A DNA stretch of 64,000 nt from Streptomyces sp. MMG1121. Lineage in GTDB: Bacteria; Actinomycetota; Actinomycetes; Streptomycetales; Streptomycetaceae. The notes beneath the pieces are model-generated. The model saw only the letters and a list, made by a program, of their open reading frames with translations. It was not told the DNA's origin and made no database searches. The translations under genes were made by a program, and so were the position numbers. Below are positions 52,193-61,402 of the stretch, piece by piece (within the stretch, counting starts at the first letter, position 1; each line of letters starts with the position of its first letter). The DNA lies in NCBI RefSeq assembly GCF_001280015.1, contig NZ_LGDV01000199.1, positions 62,001 through 126,000 on the forward strand, given 5' to 3'.

Positions 52193-52687
52193 ATGACCAC
52201 GACTCCTGACTTCGCCGCGTACATCGCGAGCCTGCCCCGCGTCCTCGCCGGTGCCGCCGCGCTCTTCCGGGACGCCGGGGGGCGGGTGCTGCTCGTCGAG
52301 CCCAACTACCGCGAGGGCTGGGCGCTTCCGGGCGGAACCATCGAGTCCGACGACGGGGAGAGCCCGCGCGAGGGCGCACGCCGGGAGACGCTGGAGGAGA
52401 TCGGCCTCGACCGGGAACTCGGCCGGCTGCTGGCCGTGGACTGGGTGGCCGGCGAGGGCCGGCCACCGCTGGTGGCGTACCTGTACGACGGCGGGATCCT
52501 CACGGACGCCGACCTGAAGGCCGTCCGTCTGCAGGAGGAGGAACTGCTGTCCTGGCGCCTGGTCGCGCGCGAGGAGATCACCGGCCACCTCCCCGGCGCC
52601 CTCGGCCGCCGTGTCCTGACCGCCCTGGACGTCCTCGCGGACGGCTCGGGCACGGCGGAGCTGGAGAACGGCCACCGGGTGTCCTGA
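52193..52687 (+). CDS. NUDIX hydrolase
   Basis: 164 residues. The NUDIX box is WALPGGTIESDDGESPREGARRETLEEIGL. The catalytic RETLEE part is canonical, while the loop before GES carries two extra residues (DD), a common actinobacterial variant. The N-terminal VLAGAAALFRDAGGRVLLVEPNY is also typical. The substrate is not fixed by the box; ADP-ribose would fit the neighbours. It probably shares a transcript with the ADP-ribosylglycohydrolase gene. Confidence 0.9.
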   Translation: MTTTPDFAAYIASLPRVLAGAAALFRDAGGRVLLVEPNYREGWALPGGTIESDDGESPREGARRETLEEIGLDRELGRLLAVDWVAGEGRPPLVAYLYDGGILTDADLKAVRLQEEELLSWRLVAREEITGHLPGALGRRVLTALDVLADGSGTAELENGHRVS

Positions 52688-52753
52688 CGGCCGGGCCGGG
52701 GCCGGGCGTTATCCGTTCGCGCAGTCCGGTCCGCCCGGCCTACGCTCGACGAC

Positions 52754-53491
52754 ATGACCAAGCCCCTCGTCGCCCTGCTCAGCGGTGCAGGTATCTCCAC
52801 CGACTCCGGCATCCCGGACTACCGCGGGCCGAACGGGCTGTGGCGGCGGGATCCGGAGGCCGAGAAGCTCGTCACGTACGAGTACTACATGGCGGACCCG
52901 GAGATCCGGCGGCGCTCGTGGCAGATGCGGCGGAAGAACCGCGCCCTCAAGGCCGAGCCGAACGCCGCCCACCGGGCCGTCGCCGACCTGGAGAAGTCCG
53001 GGATCCCCGTGCGGGTGATCACACAGAACGTCGACGGACTGCACCAGCTGGCCGGTATGCCCGCCCGCAAGGTGCTCGAACTGCACGGCAGCGCACGGAG
53101 TTTCGTGTGCACCGCGTGCCATGCCCGCGGGCCGATGGCGGACGCCCTCGCCCGGGTCGAGGCCGGCGAGGAGGATCCGGCGTGCCGGGAGTGCGGCGGC
53201 ATCCTCAAGTCCGCCACCGTGATGTTCGGCGAACGGCTCGACCCCGTGGTCCTCGGCGAGGCCCTGTCCATCAGCAAGGCATGCACGGTCTTCCTCGCCG
53301 TCGGCAGCAGCCTCCAGGTGCAGCCCGCCGCCGGGCTGGTCGGCATCGCCGCCGACCACGGCGCCCGGCTCGTCATCGTGAACGCCGAGCCGACGCCGTA
53401 CGACGAACTCGCCGACGAGGTCGTACGCGAGCCGATCGGCACCGCCCTGCCGGCGCTGCTCGACCGCATCCGGGCCGAGAGCGGCCTGTAG
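52754..53491 (+). CDS. Sir2-type NAD-dependent protein deacylase
   Basis: 245 residues. Rossmann motif LLSGAGISTDSGIPDYRGPNGLW, catalytic TQNVDGLHQLAG and LHGSARSF (His), zinc site CTACH...CRECGG, VMFGERLD, and VGSSLQVQPAAGL for NAD binding. It removes acyl groups from lysines, making nicotinamide and O-acyl-ADP-ribose. As the third gene of the ARH-NUDIX-Sir2 run it completes a plausible O-acyl-ADP-ribose route. It ends 4 bases before the convergent ogt gene. S. coelicolor has a sirtuin in the same neighbourhood, as I recall. Confidence 0.94.
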   Translation: MTKPLVALLSGAGISTDSGIPDYRGPNGLWRRDPEAEKLVTYEYYMADPEIRRRSWQMRRKNRALKAEPNAAHRAVADLEKSGIPVRVITQNVDGLHQLAGMPARKVLELHGSARSFVCTACHARGPMADALARVEAGEEDPACRECGGILKSATVMFGERLDPVVLGEALSISKACTVFLAVGSSLQVQPAAGLVGIAADHGARLVIVNAEPTPYDELADEVVREPIGTALPALLDRIRAESGL

Positions 53492-53495
53492 GCGC

Positions 53496-53978
53496 CTAGA
53501 AGAGGGCCTTGCCCCGTTCGAAGTCCAGGAGGCGGCGTTTTCGGTCCAGGCCGCCGCCGTAGCCGGTGAGGTCGCCGCCCGCGCCGATGACGCGGTGGCA
53601 GGGGACGATGATGCCGATCGGGTTCTTGCCGTTGGCGAGGCCGACCGCGCGGGAGGCCTTGGGGTTGCCGAGGGCGTCGGCGAGTTCGCCGTAGGAGCGG
53701 GTCTCGCCGTACGGGATGCGGGTCAGCTGGTCCCAGACGCCGCGCTGGAACGGGGTTCCGTGCAGGCGGAGTTCGAGGGTGAACTCGGTCAGCTCGCCCG
53801 CGAAGTAGGCCGACAGCTGTTCCTCGGCCGCGGCGAAGGGGGTGTCGTCGGGGCCGCCGAAGCTCTCCTCCGGCGGGCGGTGGCGCTGCCCCGCCATGTA
53901 CAGGCCGCACAGGACGCCGTCGTCGGCGACGAGGGTGAGGGGGCCGTAGGGGCTGGGGATGACCGTGTGCTGCTTCAT
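53496..53978 (-). CDS. ogt: methylated-DNA-[protein]-cysteine S-methyltransferase
   Basis: 160 residues. The acceptor site GIIVPCHRVIGAGGDLTGYGGGLDRKRRLL and the helix-turn-helix region PFQRGVWDQLTRIPYGETRSYGELA are diagnostic of Ogt/AGT, which moves methyl groups from O6-methylguanine to its own cysteine. It lies 15 bases downstream of the Ada/AlkA gene on the same strand, so the two form an alkylation-repair operon. Confidence 0.95.
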   Translation of the reverse strand: MKQHTVIPSPYGPLTLVADDGVLCGLYMAGQRHRPPEESFGGPDDTPFAAAEEQLSAYFAGELTEFTLELRLHGTPFQRGVWDQLTRIPYGETRSYGELADALGNPKASRAVGLANGKNPIGIIVPCHRVIGAGGDLTGYGGGLDRKRRLLDFERGKALF

Positions 53979-53993
53979 GTCTGCCGAGCGTCC

Positions 53994-55508
53994 TTACACG
54001 GGGAGGAAGTTGATCGGGTGGCTGTCGGTCGCCCACAGATACTGGACCGCGTACGCCCGCCAGGGACGCCAGGCCTCGGCGCGCGCGGTGAGCGCGGCCG
54101 GCGTGGACGGCAGGCCCAACTCCCGTGCCGCGCGCCGGATTCCGAGGTCGGTGGGGAGGAAGGCGTCGGGGTCGCCGAGGGCGCGCATGGCGATGACGTC
54201 GACCGTCCAGGGACCGAAGCCGGGCAGGGCCAGGAGGCGGGCGCGGGCCTCGGACCAGTCGGACTCGACACCCAAGTGCAGGGTGCCGTCGGCGAGTTGG
54301 CGAACGAGGGTGGTGAAGGTGGTGCGCCGGGTGCGCGGCATGGCCAGGGTCTCGGGGTCGACGTCGGCCAGCGCCTCGGGGGACGGGAAGAGGTGGGTGA
54401 GACCGCCCTCGGGGTCGTCCAGGGGTTTGCCGTGCGCGGTGACCAGGCGGGCCGCGTGGGTGCGGGCGGCGGCCGTGGAGACCTGCTGCCCGAGGACGGC
54501 GCGGACGGCGAACTCGGCCTCGTCGACTGTGCGCGGCACCCGGCGGCCGGGAGCTTTGTCGACCAGGGGTGCGAGGAACGGGTCCGTGCGCAACTGGTCG
54601 TCCACGGCGACCGGGTCGGCGTCCAGGTCGAGCATGCGCCGGCAGCGGCTGATCGCCACGGTCAGGTCGCGCAGGTCGCTCAGGGTGAGCCGGCAGGCGA
54701 TGTGGTCGGGGCGCGGGGCGAGGGAGACGATCCCGTGGCCGTACGGCAGCCGCAGCGTGCGCCGGTAGGCGCCGGTGGGGGTACCGCCCACGCCGTCCGG
54801 GCTGCGGGGGAGCCACTCCTCGACGCCGGGTACGGCGGTGGCGGCGAGATGCCCGAAGAGGTTGTCGGGGTTGAGCGGGGCGCGGAACGGCAGTCGCAGG
54901 GAGAGGGTGCCGGGGGTGCTGGCCGGGGTGTTGCGGGGCGTCCTCGCGCGCAGCTCGCTCGGGGAGAGGGCGAAGACCTCGCGGACGGTGCCGTTGAAGG
55001 TGCGGATGGAGGAGAAACCGGCCGCGAAGGCGATGTCCGCCATGGGCAGCGGGCTGGTCTCGATGAGCAGCCGCGCGGTCTGGGCACGCTGGGCGCGGGC
55101 GAGCGCGAGGGGGCCCGCGCCCAGCTCGGCGAGGAGCTGGCGCTCCACCTGGCGGGTGCTGTAGCCGAGCCGGTCGGCGAGTCCGGGCACGCCCTCGCGG
55201 TCCACGACGCCGTCGGCGATGAGCCGCATGGCCCGGGCCACCAGGTCGGCGCGCTGGTTCCACTCCGGGGAGCCGGGGCTGGTGTCGGGGCGGCAGCGCT
55301 TGCAGGCCCGGAATCCGGCCTGCTGGCAGGCGGCCGCGCTCGGGTAGAACGTCATGTTCTCCGGTTTGGGCGGGACGACCGGGCAGCTGGGCCGGCAGTA
55401 GATCCGGGTGGTCAGAACGGCCGTGAAGAACCATCCGTCGAACCGCGCGTCCTTGGACTGAACGGCGCGTACGCAGTGCTCCCGGTCGAGGTGCGTCGCT
55501 GTCTGCAT
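53994..55508 (-). CDS. Ada-AlkA fusion: methyl-sensing AraC regulator and DNA-3-methyladenine glycosylase
   Basis: 504 residues. N-terminal Ada zinc domain with four Cys (RIYCRPSCP ... CKRCRP), whose first Cys accepts methyl from phosphotriesters. Next an AraC-type HTH (about 85-180, GLADRLGYSTRQVERQLLAELG and MADIAFAAGFSSIRTFNGTVREVF). Then the AlkA domain with LLALPGFGPWTVDVIAMRALGDPDAFLPTDLGI (helix-hairpin-helix and catalytic Asp). The protein senses methylation, activates the operon and excises alkylated bases. It is co-transcribed with ogt. Confidence 0.94.
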   Translation of the reverse strand: MQTATHLDREHCVRAVQSKDARFDGWFFTAVLTTRIYCRPSCPVVPPKPENMTFYPSAAACQQAGFRACKRCRPDTSPGSPEWNQRADLVARAMRLIADGVVDREGVPGLADRLGYSTRQVERQLLAELGAGPLALARAQRAQTARLLIETSPLPMADIAFAAGFSSIRTFNGTVREVFALSPSELRARTPRNTPASTPGTLSLRLPFRAPLNPDNLFGHLAATAVPGVEEWLPRSPDGVGGTPTGAYRRTLRLPYGHGIVSLAPRPDHIACRLTLSDLRDLTVAISRCRRMLDLDADPVAVDDQLRTDPFLAPLVDKAPGRRVPRTVDEAEFAVRAVLGQQVSTAAARTHAARLVTAHGKPLDDPEGGLTHLFPSPEALADVDPETLAMPRTRRTTFTTLVRQLADGTLHLGVESDWSEARARLLALPGFGPWTVDVIAMRALGDPDAFLPTDLGIRRAARELGLPSTPAALTARAEAWRPWRAYAVQYLWATDSHPINFLPV

Positions 55509-55657
55509 GCCTCAAGGATCGACCACGGACACCACCCACCGCTGGCGGAAATCCGACACCAGCGTCCGGCGGCCTGCCAAGGTTCCGAGCCGGTCGGGGG
55601 CGTGCTCTCACCGGCGTGCTGTTCCAGGCGCTGACGCCGGGGGTCACCGGCGCGGTA

Positions 55658-55671
55658 CTCGGCTCGCCGAG
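55658..55671 (-). terminator. short hairpin after MTHFR-like gene
   Basis: CTCGGC and GCCGAG pair with a 2-base core loop, 13 bases past the stop of the minus-strand MTHFR-like gene. The stem is short, so the call is weak. Confidence 0.3.
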
Positions 55672-55684
55672 GGGTGAAGGGCGT

Positions 55685-56569
55685 TCAGCCGGCGGTGGTG
55701 CCGAGGGCGGTCTGCCGGAACCCGGCGATCCACTCGGCGGTGTGGCGCAGCCCGCCGAACGTGTAGAAGTGCACCTTCACCGTGCCGTGCCGCTCGGGGT
55801 CGTAGCGGTGGGCGAGCGTATGCAGGAAGCGGTCCGGGCCGGTCGTGCCCATGAGGTTGGTCAGCGAGAAGCCGTACTTGCGGGCGACGGAGGCACTGGT
55901 CGCGACGCCGAACCGGGTGGCGTATCCGAGGAGCCGGCGTACGCCCGCGGGGCCGGGTACGCCGATACGCACGGGCAGGTGCACACCTCGGGCACGGGCG
56001 GCCTCCAGCCAGGTGAGGACGGGTTCGACGTCGAAGCCGAACTGGGTGATCACATCGCCGCCGAACCGTTCCGCCCGGAGGGCCGCGCTCTTGTCCGTGA
56101 GCGCCGACCACAGCGTGCCGTCGGCTATCGCGGGGTGGCCCTCCGGGTAGCCGCTGATGCCGATGTGGCGGACGCCGTGGCGCTGGAGCAGCCCGGTACG
56201 CAGGACGGCGAGGGCGTCCTCGTAGGGGCCTTCGGGGCGAGCCGGGTCGCCTCCGACGACGAAGACGTTCTCGGCGGTGCCGTCCTCGGCCAGCCCGGAC
56301 AGGAACTCCTCCAGGGCGGTACGGGAGGGCAGGCGGCGCGCGGAGATGTGCGGCACGGGGACGAAGCCGAGCCGCTTGACCGCGCGGGCGGCCGACAGCC
56401 GCATACCGAGGTCCTCACCGGCGAGAAAGGTGATGTTGACGCGGGTGCCCCGCGGAATGCTGCCCTGCGCCTCCTCCAGCCGGGGCACGTCCTTGCCGGT
56501 CATCTCCAGCGAGAAGTCGTCCAGCAGAGCGGCACCGACCGCAGGGGGGACGGTGAGAGCGGGGTTCAT
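55685..56569 (-). CDS. methylenetetrahydrofolate reductase-like protein
   Basis: 294 residues from ATG 56569 with GAGGAG 6 bases upstream; 26 further in-frame codons upstream look noncoding. The barrel is of the MetF type: FSLEMTGKD at the N-terminus, FVPVPHISARRLPS, NVFVVGGDPARPEGPYEDALAVL, IGISGYPEGHPAI, DVITQFGFDVEPVLTWLEAARARGVHLPVRIGVPGPAG. It would use FAD to reduce 5,10-methylene-THF. It is diverged from housekeeping MetF and may serve one-carbon catabolism. The 492-base region upstream (56570-57061) has no neighbour that clarifies the role. Confidence 0.82.
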   Translation of the reverse strand: MNPALTVPPAVGAALLDDFSLEMTGKDVPRLEEAQGSIPRGTRVNITFLAGEDLGMRLSAARAVKRLGFVPVPHISARRLPSRTALEEFLSGLAEDGTAENVFVVGGDPARPEGPYEDALAVLRTGLLQRHGVRHIGISGYPEGHPAIADGTLWSALTDKSAALRAERFGGDVITQFGFDVEPVLTWLEAARARGVHLPVRIGVPGPAGVRRLLGYATRFGVATSASVARKYGFSLTNLMGTTGPDRFLHTLAHRYDPERHGTVKVHFYTFGGLRHTAEWIAGFRQTALGTTAG

Positions 56570-57061
56570 CGTGCTCCTCGTACGACTGTGGTCCTGACCC
56601 AGGCCGATGATGCCACGCGGGGCACGACGGCCTTGGGCCAGGGGCATGAGGACCGGCCGGTGAGGTCCGGCACCCGGACGGCCCGGCGAGCGATGACGAG
56701 TTCTGCCGGACGACGTGCGTCCGTGCCGAGGTGCTCCGCGGCGCCCGTGCCGAGGGCGCGCCGCCGCTGGTCAAGGACGCAACCAGGCTGTAAGGACCGC
56801 CGACGGTTCGGGGATACGGCCCCGAGGGGCACGGGACGAGGCATGCCGGCCCGCCACGCCACCGGACCTGGTGCGGCCGCCGCGGCGCCCTGTGCCTCCG
56901 CCACCAGCCCGCCGCCTGCGCCACAGCCCCGGTGTGTCCACCACCGCAGTCGAAGCCCCCGGCAGTCCTGGCCCGGCGCCTGCGCCATGGCGCAGCCCAC
57001 GGCCGCCGCAGCCGGCCTCCGCCACGACCGCCTCTGGCTCCACCACCGCACCACGGCCCCG
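56570..57061. other. 492-base region without a supportable gene
   Basis: Between the MTHFR-like gene start and the MarR stop. Open frames exist on both strands but have the skewed composition of high-GC shadow frames and no recognised motif. From about 56880 to 57050 the DNA is built of imperfect CTCCGCCACC/CTCCACCACC repeats. The MTHFR-like promoter must lie in the first 100 bases. Confidence 0.5.
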
Positions 57062-57634
57062 CTACGGCGCCGGATTCAGTGGATCGTCCAGCACGCCCGC
57101 CAGGCGGCCCGCGTCGGTGGCGGGGGTGAGGTCGGGGTCGAGGCCGGCGGCCGCGGTCGTCAGAGCGGTGAGGGCCGGGAGCAGGGCCGCGCGTTGGTCC
57201 GTGGGCAGGCGTTCGACCAGGGTGCGGATCTCCGCGCGGCGGTGCGTCAGCACGCGGTCCACGAGTTCCTCGCCGGCCGGGGTCAGCCGTAGGACGACCT
57301 CACGGCGGTTGTCCGGGTTGACCCGCCGGTCGGTGAGGCCCAGGCCCTCCAGGCGCTCGGCCATGCGCAGCGCGGTGGAGGGGGAGACGCCCAGCGTGGC
57401 GGCCATGGCGGCCAGTTTGATCGGCCCGCAGGTGTGCAGGGCGACCAGGGAGCGCAGCTGGGGCAGGGTCAGTGGCACGTCGACGGAGGCGAGGGCGCGG
57501 GCGGAGAGGGCGACGATCAGCCGGGAGGCCGCCATCACGGCGACGGTGACCTCCTCGGCCTCCCGGTCCAGTGCCTCCTCCGACGGGCTCCCCGGTGCCG
57601 GGGTCTGCTGCGGGCCGCTGTCCTGCTGGGCCAT
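57062..57634 (-). CDS. MarR family transcriptional regulator
   Basis: 190 residues from ATG 57634. Winged helix: LTLPQLRSLVALHTCGPIKLAAMAATLGVSPSTALRMAERLEGLGLTDRRVNPDNRREVVLRLTPAGEELVDRVL, the DxRxxxLxLT wing being diagnostic. Flanking helices give the dimer interface. The N-terminus is extended and Glu-rich. It diverges from the zinc-ribbon gene remnant; two palindromes between them are likely operators. Its regulon in this strain may have been affected by the deletions downstream. Confidence 0.92.
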   Translation of the reverse strand: MAQQDSGPQQTPAPGSPSEEALDREAEEVTVAVMAASRLIVALSARALASVDVPLTLPQLRSLVALHTCGPIKLAAMAATLGVSPSTALRMAERLEGLGLTDRRVNPDNRREVVLRLTPAGEELVDRVLTHRRAEIRTLVERLPTDQRAALLPALTALTTAAAGLDPDLTPATDAGRLAGVLDDPLNPAP

Positions 57635-57680
57635 GGGCTCCTCGTTCCTCTGGTCCTGTCCACGATCCGGGCCTCAGTCA

Positions 57681-57711
57681 TCACCCATGGTGACCATTGC
57701 AGAATGCAATG
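57681..57711. promoter_or_regulatory. two palindromes in the divergent marR/zinc-ribbon promoter
   Basis: TCACC-CAT-GGTGA (57681-57693) and CATTGC-AGAAT-GCAATG (57695-57711) are perfect inverted repeats 1 base apart, the second of the 16-20-bp kind bound by MarR dimers. They lie 47-77 bases before the marR start and 55-85 before the opposite start. The MarR link is inferred from position. Confidence 0.55.
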
Positions 57712-57765
57712 ATAAGCTGCGGGCAACTGGCCCGAGGGGGCGCGACGGAGCCGGTGCCGAAGGTG

Positions 57766-58006
57766 ATGACGATGAGTTCCGAGCCGATCCACGAAGCCTA
57801 TTCCTTCGTGTGCCTGCGCTGCGGGCACACCTGGGAGGGCGCCTACGACATCCGCCACGTCCGGGACGCCCGGGGGTGCGTGACCGCCGCGTACTACGTC
57901 CGCGGCGGGCTGAGAAGAGTGCCGTCACCGCTCACGGCGAACACCTGTCAGGTGTGTGGCGGGCACCGGTTGCGGATCCTGCACCCCGGCCGGGTCGACT
58001 CCGCTC
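57766..58006 (+). pseudogene. zinc-ribbon protein, 3' end lost by deletion
   Basis: Starts at ATG 57766 (or ATG 57772, which has AAGGTG better placed). About 80 residues resemble a small Streptomyces protein with two CxxC knuckles: YSFVCLRCGHTWEGAYDIRH and NTCQVCGGHRLRILHPGRV. After GRVDSARAV the frame enters DNA that codes for a ClC fragment in another frame and goes on as nonsense to 59259. The natural C-terminus (in relatives usually His-rich, as I recall) is missing. The metal-binding core could still fold if the long tail is tolerated. Confidence 0.65.
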
Positions 58007-58209
58007 GCGCCGTACCCCCTCACCCGCGAGTACTCCGTGGAGCCGCTGGAGGTGCATCTCGTACGGCAGCTGGAGACGCCCGTCGGCGTCACCTTCGCCG
58101 CCGACCGCTCCGCCGGCGAGGTCACCGCACTGCTGCGCGCCGCCCACGAGGCGGGCGATCGCGAGGGGCTGCTCGCCCAGCGTCTGTACCCGGTCCTGGA
58201 CGCGGACGG
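58007..58209 (+). pseudogene. CBS-domain fragment of a ClC-type chloride channel
   Basis: In the narG frame, PLTREYSVEPLEVHLVRQL ... LYPVLDADGFLP matches the linker and first half of a CBS domain as found at the C-terminus of actinobacterial ClC channels (HLTREYxxDPLEV ... RLYPVxDxxGxLxGVVTR). Only about 67 residues remain. The fragment runs in frame into narG at VTRTPD, where both genes would share the VTR codons, pointing to a microhomology deletion. Neither the channel's membrane part nor its end is present. Confidence 0.55.
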
Positions 58210-61020
58210 CTTCCTGCCGGTGACCCGCACCCCGGACGTCCACTGGATGACGGAGGCCCGCTACCGGGGGCAGAAGGTCGTCGTGGTCTCCCCGGACTAC
58301 TCGGACGCCACCAAGTTCGCCGACGAGTGGCTGCACCCGCACCCGGGCACCGGCGGCGCGCTGGCGATGGCCATGGGGCACGTGATCCTCACCGAGTTCT
58401 TCGTGCGGCGGCAGGTGCCGTGCTTCGCCGACTACGTGCGCCGCTTCACCGACCTGCCGTTCCTGGTCGAACTGGAGGACCGGGAGGGGCGGTCGGTGCC
58501 GGGCAGGTTCGCCACCTCGGCCGTGCTCGGGCTCGGCGAGGACGGCGAGGACGAGCAGGAGGCCGCCTGGAAGCCGGTGCTGCTGGACGCGGTCTCCGGC
58601 CGGCCGGTCGTGCCGAACGGCACGCTGGGCGACCGCTGGCCCAAACGCGGCGAGGGCCGCTGGAACCTGGACCTCGGCGACGTCGACCCCCAACTCACCC
58701 TGTACGGACCGGAGTCGACGGCCGTCGAGGTGCTGCTGCCCCGCTTCGACGGTCAGCCGCCCGTGGTGCGCGGGGTGCCGGTGCGCGCGCTGGCCGGGTG
58801 GCGGGTCACGACCGTGTTCGACCTGCTGCTCGCCCAGTACGGCGTCGGTCGCGCGGGCCTGCCCGGAACCTGGGCCACGGACTACACGGACGCCGCCCAG
58901 CCGTACACGCCCGCCTGGCAGGAGGCGATCACCTCGGTGCCGGCCGCGGCGGCGGAACGCCTGGCCCGGGAGTTCGCGCAGACGGCGGTCCAGACCCGGG
59001 ACCGCTGCATGATCGTGATGGGCGCCGGCACCAACCACTGGTTCCACTCCGACACCATCTACCGCTCCTTCCTCACCCTGCTGCTGGTCACCGGCTGCCA
59101 GGGCGTCAACGGCGGCTGGGCGCACTACGTGGGCCAGGAGAAGGTGCGCCCGTACGCGGGCTGGCAGCAGTTGCAGTCGGCCGCGGACTGGGTGCGGCCC
59201 TCCCGGCAGATGGCGGGCACGCCGTACCGGTACCTGCACACCGACCAGTGGCGCTATGACCCGCACGGCGCCGACGCCCTGGCCTCGCCCACCGGAAAGG
59301 GCCTGTTCGCGGGGCGGCACACGGCGGATCTGGTGACGCAGTCCATGCGGCTCGGCTGGATGCCCAGCGCGCCCGCCTTCCGCGCCAACCCCCTCGACCT
59401 CGGGCGCGCCGTGCGGGAGAGCGGGCACGAGCCGGACGAGTGGGTCGCCGCCCATCTCGCCGACGAACGGCTGGAGTTCGCCTGCGAGGATCCGGACGAC
59501 CCCGCCAACTGGCCGCGGGTGCTGACCGTCTGGCGGGCCAATCTCATCGGCTCCTCCGCGAAGGGCAACGAGTTCTTCCTGCGGCATCTGCTCGGCGCGA
59601 GCGACAACGCGCACGCCGACGAGGCCCCGCCCGGCTCCCGGCCCCGCGATCTCGTCTGGCACGAGCAGGCGCCGCGCGGCAAGCTCGACCTGCTGCTCGC
59701 GCTGGACTTCCGGATGACGTCGACCACCCTCATGGCCGACCTGGTGCTGCCGGCCGCCACCTGGTACGAGAAGCACGACCTGTCCAGCACCGACATGCAC
59801 CCGTACGTGCACGCGTTCTCCCCCGCGACCAGCCCGCCGTGGGAGGCCCGTACCGACTTCGAGATCTTCCACGCGCAGGCCGCGAGGTTCAGCGAACTCG
59901 CCACGGGCCGGCTGGATGTGGCGTACGACCTGGTGGCCACTCCGCAGCAGCACGACACCCCCGGTGAGACCGCCCAGCCCGGCGGGGTCGTACCGGACTG
60001 GCGGCAGGGGTGTCCGGCTCGACCCGGCGGCAATCTCCCGTACTTCACCGTGGTCGAGCGCGACTACACGGCCGTGGCGGACCAGCTCGCCGACCTCGGA
60101 CCGCTCGCCGAGGAGCACGGTATGACCGTCAAGGGCGTGACGGTACGGCCGGCGGCGGAGGTGCGCTGGCTGGCCGCCCGCTGCGGCACCGCCGGCTCCG
60201 GTCCGGGCGCACGGCCGTCCGCTGCTCGACATCGATGTCAAGCTGTGCGAGGCGATCCTGGCGCTGTCCGGGACGACCAACGGGCGGCTGGCGGCGGAGG
60301 GGTTCGAGCGGCTCGCCGAACGCTGCGGAGCGGGCAGCGGGTTCGCGGCCCTGGCCGAGGCGGTCCACGAGCGGCGCGTGGTCTTCTCCGACACCCAGGA
60401 CCGGCCGGACCAGGTCGGCACGAGTTTCGAGTGGTCCGGCAAGGAGGCACCCGACCGGCGCTACTCGCCCTTCACGGTCAACATCGAACACCGTAAGCCC
60501 TGGCACACCCTGACCGGGCGACAGCACCTCTACCTCGACCACGACTGGATGGCCGAGCCGGGCGAGCAACTGCCCGTCTACCGGCCCCCGTTGGATCTCG
60601 CCCCGGCCCTGTCCACCGGAGAGCGCGAGGTCGACGTCCGCTACCTCACCCCGCACTCCAAGTGGTCGATCCACTCCGAGTACCAGGAGAACCTGCTCAT
60701 GCAGACCCTGGCCCGGGGCGGTCCGGTGATCTGGATGGCCGTCGCGGACGCGGAGGCGATCGGCGCGGCCGACAACGACTGGGTGGAGGCGGTCAACCCG
60801 AACGGGGTGGTGGTGGCCCGCGCGGTGGTCTCGCACCGGATGCCGCCCGGCACGGTGTTCATGTACCACGTGCAGGAACGCCTGGTGAACGTGCCCCGCT
60901 CCGAGGCCACCGGCCGGCGCGGCGGCGTCCACAACGCCCTCACCCGCGTCCTGGTCAAACCGACCCATCTCATCGGCGGATACGGCCAGTTGTCGTTCGC
61001 CCCGAACTACTACGGCCCCA
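58210..61020 (+). pseudogene. narG: second NarG nitrate reductase alpha subunit, truncated at both ends and frameshifted
   Basis: From VTRTPDVHWMTEARYRGQK (about residue 285 of a normal NarG) to SFAPNYYGPTG near the C-terminus, about 930 residues remain. Among them are MGAGTNHWFHSDTIYRSFLTLLLVTGCQGVNGGWAHYVGQEK and DFRMTSTTLMADLVLPAATWYEKHD. The N-terminal FS0 cluster and Mo entry region are gone. Around 60200-60210 one extra base (or two lost) shifts the frame: RWLAARCGTAGSGPG is followed in the next frame by GRPLLDIDVKLCEAILALSGTTNGR. The last 20 residues and narHJI are deleted, and the DNA passes into a CaiB-like fragment. It is clearly paralogous to the copy at 106-1432: their shared stretch of about 100 residues (locus 1 907-1180, locus 2 58212-58480) is near-identical. 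Confidence 0.88.
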
Positions 61021-61402
61021 CCGGCTGCCGCGGCGGCTGCGCAAGGAGGGGACGCTGCCGCGCATCCAGCCGCTGGCCGACCTGTGCAACGCGCTGTCGG
61101 CGGCCCGCGCGGTCCCGGCGGCCGCCCTCGACGCCGACCGCGTCCTCGGGCCGTTGCCGCAGGTGCGGCCGGCCGCCGGGGACGGGACGTGCACGGCGTT
61201 CGGCGGCGGCGTCGAGCATCCGGCGCCCGTCGAGGCGACCTTCGCCGACTCCGCGGGCCGGGCACACGCCCGGCGCTGGCCGCACCGGCAGAGCGGCCGT
61301 TCGGCGGTCGGCGAGCACACCCGCCGGGTGCTCGTGGCGGCGCGGGCCGTGCACGACGGCGGCCCGGCGGCGGCAGGCCCGCTCAGCGCCGGGGGCGGGT
61401 GA
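61021..61402 (+). pseudogene. probable C-terminal fragment of a CaiB/BaiF CoA-transferase
   Basis: In a third frame the sequence reads RIQPLADLCNALSAARAVPAAALDADRVLGPLPQVR and later VEHPAP ... AVGEHTRRVLVAAR. The pattern L...AAGVPAAPVLDADRVLxDPQVR ... GEHTxEVL is the C-terminus of family III CoA-transferases. No start or N-terminal two-thirds exists; it is joined to narG at about 61020. It overlaps the end of the convergent enoyl-CoA hydratase gene by 20 bases. The pattern match is moderate. Confidence 0.45.

Noticed and set aside
56566..57054. Minus-strand open frame in the gap between the MTHFR-like and MarR genes
   Set aside because: Repeat-derived Trp/Arg/Gly-rich N-terminal half, no ribosome-binding site of note and no recognised domain.
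57697..59259. Single 520-codon protein beginning with a zinc ribbon
   Set aside because: Only the first 80 or so residues are zinc-ribbon protein; the remainder is ClC and narG DNA read out of frame.
57932..60442. Long minus-strand open frame opposite the second narG remnant
   Set aside because: Its reverse strand reads as genuine NarG protein; the minus frame shows only high-GC composition effects.
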